Shown in pieces: positions 57,096 to 64,000 of a stretch of DNA of 64,000 nt. Where the stretch lies: the NCBI RefSeq assembly GCF_003269295.1, contig NZ_QLTT01000012.1, positions 8,811 to 72,810 of the forward strand, read 5' to 3'. This DNA is from Lentzea atacamensis. Lineage in GTDB: Bacteria > Actinomycetota > Actinomycetes > Mycobacteriales > Pseudonocardiaceae. The translations under genes and the position numbers were made by a program. The stretch's first letter is position 1; each line of letters opens with the position of its first letter. The notes under the pieces are model-generated. The model saw nothing but the letters and a program-made list of their open reading frames with translations, was not told where the DNA came from and did not search any database.

Positions 57096-57242
57096 CCGTC
57101 TCGGGGGGTAGATCGGCGGCGGCGCCCCCTGAGACGGTCCCAACCCCACTGCTCGGGGCAGACAGGCGGCGGCGTCCCGAGCAGTGGCCCAACCCCTTTC
57201 CGAGGGGGAGCTGATCGGCGGCGGCGCTCCCCTTCGGAAAGG
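57096..57242 (+). ncRNA. Three tandem hairpins with changing stems and a conserved 16-nt GGCGGCGGCG loop
   Basis: No gene is present in 57090-57471. Unit 1: stem 57096-57108 with 57125-57137. Unit 2: 57146-57158 with 57175-57187. Unit 3: 57195-57210 with 57227-57242. Stems of 13, 13 and 16 bp have different sequences but pair almost fully. Every loop is 16 nt: TAGATCGGCGGCGGCG, CAGACAGGCGGCGGCG, CTGATCGGCGGCGGCG. Units repeat every ~50 bases with CCCAACC-like linkers. Base changes that keep pairing point to selection on RNA or DNA structure. Class unknown. Confidence 0.7.
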
Positions 57243-57250
57243 TCCCACGG

Positions 57251-57292
57251 CCCCCGCAGCGACGTCACGCGCCGACGTCGCTGCGGGGGTTT
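57251..57292 (+). terminator. Strong intrinsic terminator after the hairpin array
   Basis: 16-bp perfect stem (57251-57266 with 57274-57289), loop ACGCGCC, followed by TTT. Ends the ROK/GH4/kinase operon after the three hairpins, so the array would be part of its 3' untranslated RNA. Confidence 0.88.
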
Positions 57293-57365
57293 CCCTTTGG
57301 GGCACACAAGTCCTCGCGCGGCACGCGCCACATCTCGCGAAGGCGAAGCCGAGCATGGCACGCCT

Positions 57366-57416
57366 GTTGCGTTGGGCGCGGTCAGATTGGCGGGGTCCGG
57401 AACCCGCCAACGCAAC
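57366..57416 (-). terminator. Two competing hairpins at the 3' end of the minus-strand hypothetical gene
   Basis: A 10-bp stem pairs 57366-57375 with 57107+300 region 57407-57416 (GTTGCGTTGG arm). An alternative 8-bp stem pairs 57387-57394 with 57403-57410 (TTGGCGGG arm). Both need 57407-57410, so they cannot fully coexist. Probably a terminator for the gene at 57472-57933. Confidence 0.5.
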
Positions 57417-57471
57417 CGGGGGACGACCCACCCAACCGGCGCGCAAACGCCGGAACGGCGCCCCCCCAAGA

Positions 57472-57933
57472 TCAGGGCTCAACCACAACGGACGACGAAG
57501 GCGAACCAGACACAGCCGAAGACGACAACGAAGGCAACGAAACCGAAGGCACCACAGTCGTCCCCACCACACTCACCCGAGGCTCCTCCCGCTCAACCTC
57601 CGGCGTGACAACAGGATTCGAATGCGGCGGCGAAGTAACCACAGGCCGCCCAGACGGCCGCCCCGACGGCGCCACCCGCACGGCGGAAGGCACAGGGGTG
57701 AACTCCATGGGCGGCTGATCCCCACCGATCTGAGCCACCTCAGGCTCAACGGGGGCAGCATCAGACGGCCCAGGTACCGTCACAACCCCGGTGGACATCG
57801 CCAGCCCGGCAAGAACCCCGACTGTGACAAGCGCGACACCCACCGAAACGGAGGGAAGCGGCAAACCAGAACGCACCCGCGAGAAGGTAGCGACCAAACA
57901 AGACGAATCCCCTCGATCCGCCTGCAGCGCCAC
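57472..57933 (-). CDS. Hypothetical membrane protein with Pro/Ser/Val-rich C-terminus
   Basis: 153 aa from GTG 57933, chosen for GAGGG 7 bases upstream; the frame is open further but that part is a low-complexity leader. Begins VALQADRGDSSCLVATFSRVRSGLP, then one membrane helix (about 28-50, LPSVSVGVALVTVGVLAGLAM) and an extracytoplasmic tail rich in Pro, Ser, Val and Thr (TPVPSAVRVAPSGRPSGRPVV). No family recognised. Confidence 0.5.
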   Translation of the reverse strand: MALQADRGDSSCLVATFSRVRSGLPLPSVSVGVALVTVGVLAGLAMSTGVVTVPGPSDAAPVEPEVAQIGGDQPPMEFTPVPSAVRVAPSGRPSGRPVVTSPPHSNPVVTPEVEREEPRVSVVGTTVVPSVSLPSLSSSAVSGSPSSSVVVEP

Positions 57934-58273
57934 TCGATAGCCCTCAAGCTTCCCTCTAACGAGTGGTAAAAGAATCGTCACCGAGAGCAAACAAAACCTA
58001 CGATGCCGTAACCGACGGTGGCGTAACCAGCGGTTGGTTGTGCATGCTAACCAGTCGCCTGCGAACGGGAGTCGCAGACGAAGCAGGCAACCAGGGCAAG
58101 GCGGGGCCAGCACAAGGGCCGCTGCAGGGCAGGCACGGGCTGACACAGGGGCCGACGCCAGGCCGAGCCAGGCAGGTAGGGGAAGCCAGCCAGGCAAGAC
58201 CAGCGCAGGCCCCCGGCAGGCCGAGCCAGAGCCAGACAGAGCAGGGGAAGTCGCGTTAGGCGAGGGGGATGTT
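57934..58273. other. 340-bp divergent region: AT-rich promoter part and CAGGC-rich repeat part
   Basis: No convincing gene. 57950-58040 is AT-richer and probably holds the divergent promoters. 58075-58260 is a low-complexity purine/C-rich tract with seven CAGGC words and a 13-nt direct repeat CAGGCCGAGCCAG (two copies near 58160 and 58217). It is open in the frame of the SGNH hydrolase, and could encode a disordered N-terminal extension, but the composition is unlike its neighbours. Confidence 0.4.
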
Positions 58274-59062
58274 GTGCTGCTGCGATGGAACAGTCTCGTG
58301 TCCCTGGGGGACAGCTTCACCGAGGGCATGGACGATCCAGGCCCAGGAGACACCTACATGGGTTGGGCAGACCGCCTGGCCGCGATGATCGCCGAGACGG
58401 CACCGGAGTTCAGGTACGCCAACTTCGCGATCAGAGGCAAGATGCTGCAGGAGATCGTCGACGAGCAGGTGCCGCTCGCGATCTCGCTCAAACCGGACCT
58501 TGTCACGTTCTGCGGGGGTGGCAACGACATCCTGGTCCCGAACAGCGACCCGGACGCACTGGCCGAGGTCTACGAGGTGGCCGTGGCCGACCTCAGGGCG
58601 GCGGGGTGCGACGTCGTGATCTTCACCGGCTTCGACACCCGCGCCACGCCGCTCCTCAGGAGCCTCAGGGGCAAGGTCGCCATCTACAACACGCACCTGT
58701 GGTCGATCGCCGAGCGCTACCACTGCCGCATGGTCGATCTCTGGTCGATGCACGTGCTGCACGACCGTCGCGCGTGGAGCGAGGACAGGCTGCACCTCTC
58801 GCCGGAAGGCCACCAGCGGGTCGCGCTCAAGGCCGCCCAGGTGCTCGGGCTGATGGACGACGACGCGTGGAACGAGCCGTGGCCCGCGCTGGAGCAGGCG
58901 GACTGGGTGACCCAGCGCAAGGCGGACCTCAAGTGGGCGCGTGAGCACGTGGTGCCGTGGATCGGCAGGCAGCTGCGGGGCGAGTCGATGGGCGACGGAC
59001 TGGCGCCGAAGCGGCCGGAGCTGTTGCCGCTGGCGCGGTGCACCGAAGAGAACTACCAATGA
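58274..59062 (+). CDS. SGNH/GDSL-family hydrolase
   Basis: 262 aa from GTG 58274, with GAGGGGG 5 bases upstream; a longer version starting at 58034 would add a Gln/Gly/Ala-rich stretch. Blocks: SLGDSFTEGM (Ser), ANFAIRGK (Gly), TFCGGGNDILV (Asn) and DRLHLSPEGHQRVA (Asp/His). Cytoplasmic lipase/esterase-like protein with a helical C-terminal extension (ADLKWAREHVVPWIGRQLRGES) found in actinobacterial members. Substrate unknown. Confidence 0.88.
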   Translation: MLLRWNSLVSLGDSFTEGMDDPGPGDTYMGWADRLAAMIAETAPEFRYANFAIRGKMLQEIVDEQVPLAISLKPDLVTFCGGGNDILVPNSDPDALAEVYEVAVADLRAAGCDVVIFTGFDTRATPLLRSLRGKVAIYNTHLWSIAERYHCRMVDLWSMHVLHDRRAWSEDRLHLSPEGHQRVALKAAQVLGLMDDDAWNEPWPALEQADWVTQRKADLKWAREHVVPWIGRQLRGESMGDGLAPKRPELLPLARCTEENYQ

Positions 59063-59069
59063 CAAGAGC

Positions 59070-59107
59070 GGCCCGACCGGCACTCTCCCCCGAATGCCGG
59101 TCGGGCC
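59070..59107. terminator. Terminator hairpin between SGNH hydrolase and SARP genes
   Basis: 12-13-bp stem (59071-59082 with 59095-59106), loop CTCTCCCCCGAA, between two convergent genes. Confidence 0.8.
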
Positions 59108-59203
59108 CTCTCACCGCAGGCGCCTTACCCCCTCGGTAATCCCCCACTCGGCGGCCTGCACATCCAACATCCCATGTTTTGGGACCAGACGACTAAACAC
59201 CCG

Positions 59204-61969
59204 CTAAACCTCGGACGACAGCGAGTCCAAAGCGGCCCGCACCTCGACCGCACGAGCCGAGTTGACCTGCGAGTACAGCCGCAGTGCCTCGGTCAATTCC
59301 GCTGCCGCAGCAACCCATTCCGCCCGCCGGAGCAGCACGCCGCCGAGCACCTGCCGGCCGAAACCCTCCAGGTAGGTCACTTCGGCGACGGCGGCCTGGT
59401 CGACGACCTGGCGTGCCAACGACTCCGCCTCGTCCAGTGAACCGGCTTCCAGGTGCAGCTCGGCCAGGTTCGCCAGGCCGCGGATCAACGCGACCTGGTC
59501 GCCGGAGCGCCGGTAGACCTCGACGGCGTGAGCTTGGTGCTGCAGCGCCACGTCGAGACGTCCGCGGGCCTGTTCGACCTGCGCCACGTTGTTCAGGCCG
59601 TGGCCCTCGCCGACGACGTCACCGGACTGCTGCGCGAGCTGCACCGACTCCCAGAAGTGCAGCAACGCCTCGTCGTGGTGCTGGAGCCGGAACAGGACGT
59701 CCGCGAGCTGGGCGAGTGTCAGCACCAGGTACTGGCGCTCACCGAGCTCGGTCGCGAGCCGGTGCGCGCGGCGGGCGTCGGGCAGCAGGACAGGACGTCC
59801 CAGTCTCGCGTTCGTCGTGTAGGTCGTGTCCAGCATCAGGATCTGGCCGAGGCGGCTCCCCGTCACCTCGGCCGCGGCCAGGCCGAACCCGACCAGGGCG
59901 ACCCACTCCCCCGTGAGTGCGCGCGCGGTCGCGTAGTGGTGCAACAGCCTCACCAGCTGCCACACCTGGTCGTGCAGGCCCGATTCGGCGGCCGCGTGCA
60001 CGACCGCCACGATGTTGGGCCATTCCTGGTCGAACCAGTCGATCGGGTCGCCGAACGCCGGCAGCGCGGTGGAACCGTTGTCCCCCAGCGCGAAGTCCAG
60101 GCCGTCCCTGGCCGGCCGGATGGCGCGGCGGACGTGGTCGCACGCGACGAGGTAGTAGTTCACCAGGCGCCGCAACGAGTCCAGGTCCGGTCGGCTCCCT
60201 TCCTGCACGTACAGGCGCACCAGCTCGTGCATCGTGAAGCCGTCCGGCCACGGCTCGGCCAGCAGGTTCACCCCGACCAGCTGGGTCAGCCGGTCGCGGG
60301 CCGAGTCGACGTGCGTCCTGGTCAGCGCGGCCACGGCGTGCGAGGACATCCAGCGGCCGGGCGCCATGCCGACGGACTTGAACACCTCGCCGAGCTCGGA
60401 CGGCAGGTCGCGGGTCGACAGGTCGAGCGCCCGCGACACCCCCACGCCTGCCTCAGGTAGGTCCAACCCACGCAACCGGTGCCCGTCGTCGGCCAGCTCC
60501 CCCACCAGCTCGTCGATCGTCCACTCCGGACTGATCACGAGCTTGGCCGCGGCCACCCGCAACGCCAGCGGCAGCCCTCCGCACAGCTCCGCGAGCTTGC
60601 GGGACGCCGCCGGGTCCTCCGACGACAACGGCTTGCCCAGCACGTCGTCCACCAGCTCGCGCGCGGCCTCGTCGTCCAGCGGGCCGAGCTTGCGGACGCG
60701 GGCGCTGTTCGTGACGACCAGCCGTTCCATCTTGCGGCGCGACGTCACCAGCACCACCGAGCCCGACCCCGGCGGCAGCAACGGCTGCACCTGCTCGAAG
60801 CCCGTCGCGTCGTCCAGCACCACCAGCACGCGGCGGCGGTTCAGCAGCGACCGGTAGAGCCCGACGCGGTCCTCCACCGCGACCGGCACGCCGTCCGCCG
60901 GTACGCCCAGCGCCACCAGGAACCTGGTCAGCACCTCGCCGGGTTCGGTGTCGCCGAGCGACGCGAACAGCACGCCGTGCTGGAACAGCTCGGAGTTCTC
61001 GTGACCCCACGTGATCGCGAGCGCGCTCTTGCCGACACCGGGGGCGCCGGTCAGCACGGCCACGGTCGTGCCCAGCAGGTTCCTGGACGCGCAGACGTTG
61101 TCCAGCCACGCCTTGTCGTCGTCACGGCCGAACAACCGCGAAGCCGCGGCGGGCAGAAGTGCCGGCGCCACGATGCCCGCACGGGGTGCGACGGGACGTG
61201 ACTCGACCGCTCCGATCAGGCTCAGCGCCGGGTCGTCGCGCAGCACCTGCTCCTGCAGCAACCTCAGCTGCGGGCCGGGGTCGATGCCGAGCTCCTCGCT
61301 CGCACGACGCTGGAACCGTTGGTACACCTCCAGAGCATCGGCACGCTGCCCGGACCGGTACAGCGCGCGCATGCTGTGCGCGACCAGGCGTTCCCGGTAC
61401 GGGTACTCGGTGCACAGCCCTCGCAGCTCCCCCACGAGCTCCAGGTGGCGGCCCAGTTCGAGCTCGGCGTCGATGCGTTCCTCCAACGCCGACAGCCGCA
61501 GCTCTTCGAGATCTGAGGTCATCGGGTCACCCGGTACGTCAGCGAGCACCGGCCCGCGCCACAGACCCAACGCCTCGCGCAGCAGACCCGCACGGATGGC
61601 GGCGGGCTTGCCGCGGGAGGACGCCACGAGCTGCCGGGCGCGGTGCAGGTCGAGACGCCACGGGTCCACGGTCAGCTGGTAACCGGTCGGCGTGGTGCGG
61701 ATGACCGCCGAACCCGTCGGGTCGGCCTCTTCCAGCAGCTTGCGCAACCGCGAGACGTAACCGTGCACGATCGTTCGCGCTGTGGCCGGCGGCGAGTCCG
61801 TCCACAGCGCGTCGACGATCTGGTCGATCGAGACGGGTCGGTTCGCCTCGACGACCAGCATGGCCAGCAGTCCGCGCATGCCGCGGCGGCCCAGCTGGAT
61901 CAGCCGGCCGTCCGCGAGCACCTGGAGTGGACCGAGCACGCCGAACTCGAGTCCGGTTTTGCTCCGCAT
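59204..61969 (-). CDS. AfsR/SARP-type regulator with NB-ARC and TPR domains
   Basis: 921 aa. OmpR-like winged helix (1-100, FGVLGPLQVLADGRLIQLGRRGMRGLLAMLVVEANRPVSIDQIVDALW), BTAD domain (~105-250), NB-ARC ATPase with Walker A LTGAPGVGKSALA (~308) and Walker B RRVLVVLDDA, then C-terminal TPR repeats (~690-900). AfsR-like proteins activate secondary-metabolite or developmental genes after ATP-dependent switching. No biosynthetic cluster is visible in the window, so it may be a pathway regulator for something further left or right, or a global one. ATG start at 61969. Confidence 0.93.
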   Translation of the reverse strand: MRSKTGLEFGVLGPLQVLADGRLIQLGRRGMRGLLAMLVVEANRPVSIDQIVDALWTDSPPATARTIVHGYVSRLRKLLEEADPTGSAVIRTTPTGYQLTVDPWRLDLHRARQLVASSRGKPAAIRAGLLREALGLWRGPVLADVPGDPMTSDLEELRLSALEERIDAELELGRHLELVGELRGLCTEYPYRERLVAHSMRALYRSGQRADALEVYQRFQRRASEELGIDPGPQLRLLQEQVLRDDPALSLIGAVESRPVAPRAGIVAPALLPAAASRLFGRDDDKAWLDNVCASRNLLGTTVAVLTGAPGVGKSALAITWGHENSELFQHGVLFASLGDTEPGEVLTRFLVALGVPADGVPVAVEDRVGLYRSLLNRRRVLVVLDDATGFEQVQPLLPPGSGSVVLVTSRRKMERLVVTNSARVRKLGPLDDEAARELVDDVLGKPLSSEDPAASRKLAELCGGLPLALRVAAAKLVISPEWTIDELVGELADDGHRLRGLDLPEAGVGVSRALDLSTRDLPSELGEVFKSVGMAPGRWMSSHAVAALTRTHVDSARDRLTQLVGVNLLAEPWPDGFTMHELVRLYVQEGSRPDLDSLRRLVNYYLVACDHVRRAIRPARDGLDFALGDNGSTALPAFGDPIDWFDQEWPNIVAVVHAAAESGLHDQVWQLVRLLHHYATARALTGEWVALVGFGLAAAEVTGSRLGQILMLDTTYTTNARLGRPVLLPDARRAHRLATELGERQYLVLTLAQLADVLFRLQHHDEALLHFWESVQLAQQSGDVVGEGHGLNNVAQVEQARGRLDVALQHQAHAVEVYRRSGDQVALIRGLANLAELHLEAGSLDEAESLARQVVDQAAVAEVTYLEGFGRQVLGGVLLRRAEWVAAAAELTEALRLYSQVNSARAVEVRAALDSLSSEV

Positions 61970-62071
61970 GCCCCTCCCTCACGCCCGCTGACCTCGTCAC
62001 TTCAACAGGTGTGCGAGCCGGGGTCTCAGATACAAGTGCGGTCCAAGTTCGCGGGACGCTACTGTTCATCT

Positions 62072-63106
62072 GTGCCGCGAGATCGTGACTCCGTGGTTGA
62101 CCGCGGCGCCGGGTGCCTCCTCGGCGGCGCTCTCGGTGATGCGCTCGGCGCGCCGGTGCAGTACCTCGGCTGGGCCGACATCCAGCGCGAACACGGCGCC
62201 GAAGGTGTGCTCGCACCACCGAAGCCCGCGCTCTTCACCGACGACACCCAGCTGACGCTCTTCACCGCCGACGGCTACCTGCGCGCCTGGGTGCGCGGGA
62301 AGCACACCGGCCAGTGGGAGCCGTCGGAGATGGTGTGGCACAGCTACCGGCGCTGGTTGATCACCCAGCAGCAACCGGCCCCCGAGCGGGGCGCGGTGGG
62401 ACTGCTCGCAGACGAACGGCTGTACGAGAGCCGTTCGCCGGGTTTGACGTGCCTGCGCGCACTCGCCTCGGAAACCATGTCGACACCGCAGAACCCGCAC
62501 AACGAGTCGTCCGGCTGCAACGGTGTCACCCGCACCGCGCCCGCCGGCTTCGCGCCGTCCGCAGCGATCGCGTACGACCTGGGCTGCCGGTTCGCGGCGA
62601 TCACCCACGGCGGCACCGGTGGCTGGGTGTCCGGCGGTGCGCTGGCGTTGCTGATCCACTTGCTCGCGGTGAAGGGCAGGCCGTTGCGTGAGGCGATCGA
62701 CCAGGTCATCGGCCGGGTGCTGCGCGACGACACGTACACGGCCACGGTGCTCACTCGCGCCGTGGTGCTGGCGGAGGAGCACGACGGCCAGTCGTCCGTG
62801 CGCGTCGACCGGCTCGGCAGCGGCTGGACCGGTCCGGAGGCGCTGGCGATAGCGGTCTACACCGTGCTGACGCATCCGAAGCCGGTGCAGTTCGTGGACG
62901 CGATGCGGGCTGCTGCCAACCACTCCGGTGGCAGCGACGCGACGGCGGCGTTGACGGGCAACGTGCTCGGCGCGCTGCACGGCACAGAAGCGCTGCCCCG
63001 CGACTGGCTGAGCGGCCTCGAGCTGGTGGACGTCCTCGACGAGATGGGCCGCGACCTCGGCCGGTCCGCGGTCAACCTCGAGTTCGACGAAAGCAAGTAC
63101 GTATGA
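62072..63106 (+). CDS. ADP-ribosylglycohydrolase family protein
   Basis: 344 aa from GTG 62072. Fold markers: RGAGCLLGGALGDALGAPVQYL, LFTDDTQLTLFTADGYLRA (Mg site TDDT), a middle THGGTGGWVSGGALALLIHLLA where most relatives have HGHP, and NHSGGSDATAALTGNVLGALHG for the second Mg site (usually GDSDT/S). The changed HGGTGG and SGGSDAT loops suggest an altered substrate. Removes ADP-ribose from proteins, nucleic acid or metabolites in the cytoplasm. Starts about 100 bases from the divergent SARP gene. Confidence 0.88.
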   Translation: MPRDRDSVVDRGAGCLLGGALGDALGAPVQYLGWADIQREHGAEGVLAPPKPALFTDDTQLTLFTADGYLRAWVRGKHTGQWEPSEMVWHSYRRWLITQQQPAPERGAVGLLADERLYESRSPGLTCLRALASETMSTPQNPHNESSGCNGVTRTAPAGFAPSAAIAYDLGCRFAAITHGGTGGWVSGGALALLIHLLAVKGRPLREAIDQVIGRVLRDDTYTATVLTRAVVLAEEHDGQSSVRVDRLGSGWTGPEALAIAVYTVLTHPKPVQFVDAMRAAANHSGGSDATAALTGNVLGALHGTEALPRDWLSGLELVDVLDEMGRDLGRSAVNLEFDESKYV

Positions 63107-63304
63107 GCACGCTGCCGCTGATCACCGTTGCGGGAGAACAGGAACAGCCCACGGGGAGCGCTCCCGAATTCGCTCGTCCGCGGGCTGTTCCGCACGAGTA
63201 GTTGGTCGACAGCAGGCCGGGTCTTGCCCCGAGCGCGAGCTCCGATCCAGCTCTTGATCAACGAAATCCGTGCCCCGGAGTCAAGGCTCCGTTGGGCGGG
63301 CATG
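63107..63304. other. Intergenic region between convergent genes with a large-loop inverted repeat
   Basis: 10-bp arms GGAACAGCCC (63141-63150) and GGGCTGTTCC (63182-63191) enclose 31 bases, a possible terminator of the ADP-ribosylglycohydrolase gene. The rest is not coding as far as I can see. Confidence 0.45.
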
Positions 63305-64000
63305 TTAACAGATGTGTACCGGAAGTCCAGGACTGGAGAACGCTCGACGATCTTCATCGACGATGAAGACCTCGCAGTCCTCCTGTGCGGCCGCCCACTC
63401 GATCCCGTCTCTGCCCAGCGCAAACGCTGCTGTGGCAGTGGTATCGGCGATCGCGAGGTCCTCGGCGAAAACCGTGACCGACAGAATTCCGGTGACGGGC
63501 TGACCGGTACGGCCGTCCAGGATGTGCTGACCGCGTTCGTACAACGCTGACGTGGCAACGGCTCCGTCCCGCACACCGAGCACGACGCAGAGCTGGTCGG
63601 CGATCTCGGGATGGCGAACGCCCACACGCCAAGGCTTTCCCGGTTCCGGCTCACCGGCCGTGACGACGTCGCCGCCCGCGTTCACGCAGTACGTCGACGC
63701 GCCGCCCTCGCGCAGGATGTCGGCGGCGCGCTGCACGGCCCAGCCCTTCACCACCGCGCACGGGTCGAGGCCGCGTCCCGGCACGTTGGCCGTGAACGCG
63801 CCGCCCGTCGACTCCTCGTACCAGTCGCACAGCGAGAGCACCTCGACCAGGTCCGGGGTGAGCTCATCCCTGGTGAGCTCACCCCGGTCCAGTCTGGACA
63901 CTTCACTGTCCGGCTTGAACGGCGAGAACTGGGCGTCCGCCTCCCTCAACCACGCGAACGCCCGCTCGGCCAGTGCGGCGTCCCCGTCACGCAGGTCCAC
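63305..64000 (-). CDS. apbE: FAD:protein FMN transferase, N-terminus cut by window end
   Basis: 231 residues visible; the frame is open to the window edge and the usual N-terminal GT.(S/Y) segment is outside. ApbE attaches FMN to threonine of redox proteins or acts in flavin handling, usually outside the membrane or at it. Visible motifs: READAQFSPFKPDSEVSRLDRGE, DPCAVVKGWAVQRAADILR, YCVNAGGDVVTAG (FAD/Mg), VATSALYERGQHILDGRTGQPV and the Mg-binding ADTTATAAFALG. A transferred flavoprotein partner is not in the window. Confidence 0.9.
   Translation of the reverse strand: MDLRDGDAALAERAFAWLREADAQFSPFKPDSEVSRLDRGELTRDELTPDLVEVLSLCDWYEESTGGAFTANVPGRGLDPCAVVKGWAVQRAADILREGGASTYCVNAGGDVVTAGEPEPGKPWRVGVRHPEIADQLCVVLGVRDGAVATSALYERGQHILDGRTGQPVTGILSVTVFAEDLAIADTTATAAFALGRDGIEWAAAQEDCEVFIVDEDRRAFSSPGLPVHIC

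Overview
The window is high-GC DNA from an actinomycete. GTG and TTG starts are common, stop and start codons overlap in compact operons, and there are SARP, DasR, ROK and GntR regulators. The gene order (pssA, CDC48-like ATPase, LytR_C protein, DUF3263 protein, def, then thiC/thiD and thiG/thiS/thiO/thiE) follows the mycobacterial Rv0436c-Rv0414c neighbourhood. Together with the secreted proteases and the das locus, this suggests Pseudonocardiales (a Lentzea, Saccharothrix or Amycolatopsis type organism). This is inference from gene content only.

1-6.2 kb is the most unusual part. The 3' end of pssA occurs twice, each copy followed on the opposite strand by an immunity-type gene and an Rhs C-terminal tip. 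The repeated unit is [pssA 3' end - immunity - tip - 228 bp of Rhs core]. The first unit carries a Hint domain, a candidate deaminase toxin and a SUKH-3 immunity protein. The second ends in a decayed secreted Rhs gene with an unrecognised immunity-like gene. Base 1 of the window is exactly the duplication junction, so this edge may be an assembly break.

6.2-24.5 kb is mostly chromosomal core: AAA ATPase, LytR_C protein, DUF3263 protein, peptide deformylase, an aldo/keto reductase under a MerR-type promoter, a LysE exporter, and thiamine biosynthesis under two TPP riboswitches (thiC-thiD on + and thiO-thiS-thiG on -, with thiE divergent). It also has TetR and MarR regulators, a DODA-type dioxygenase, a secreted streptogrisin-like protease and two tandem threonine/serine dehydratase paralogues.

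24.5-34.1 kb is a das-type amino-sugar locus: dasR (followed by an MFS gene), dasABC transporter genes, a GH3 beta-N-acetylhexosaminidase, a SIS aminosugar isomerase/deaminase and nagA. DasR-type operators precede dasA and nagA. A BadF-family GlcNAc kinase at 48.2 kb would supply GlcNAc-6-P.

34.2-45.3 kb holds a complete non-phosphorylating L-fucose pathway in one nine-gene minus-strand operon: FAH hydrolase, fuconate dehydratase, SDR, three ABC transporter genes, mutarotase, AKR dehydrogenase and lactonase. Next to it lie a FadR-type GntR regulator, a LysR gene and dapA. Related palindromes precede the GntR gene and the operon.

45.3-64 kb: a large subtilase, the GlcNAc kinase, a Gln/Tyr/Pro-rich membrane protein, a DUF3159 protein, and a ROK-controlled sugar operon (ABC transporter, GH4 glycosidase, BadF-type kinase). 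Three tandem hairpins with changing stems and a constant 16-nt loop follow that operon. The rest is an SGNH hydrolase, a SARP/NB-ARC/TPR regulator, an ADP-ribosylglycohydrolase and a truncated ApbE. I saw no tRNA, rRNA, CRISPR array or transposase.
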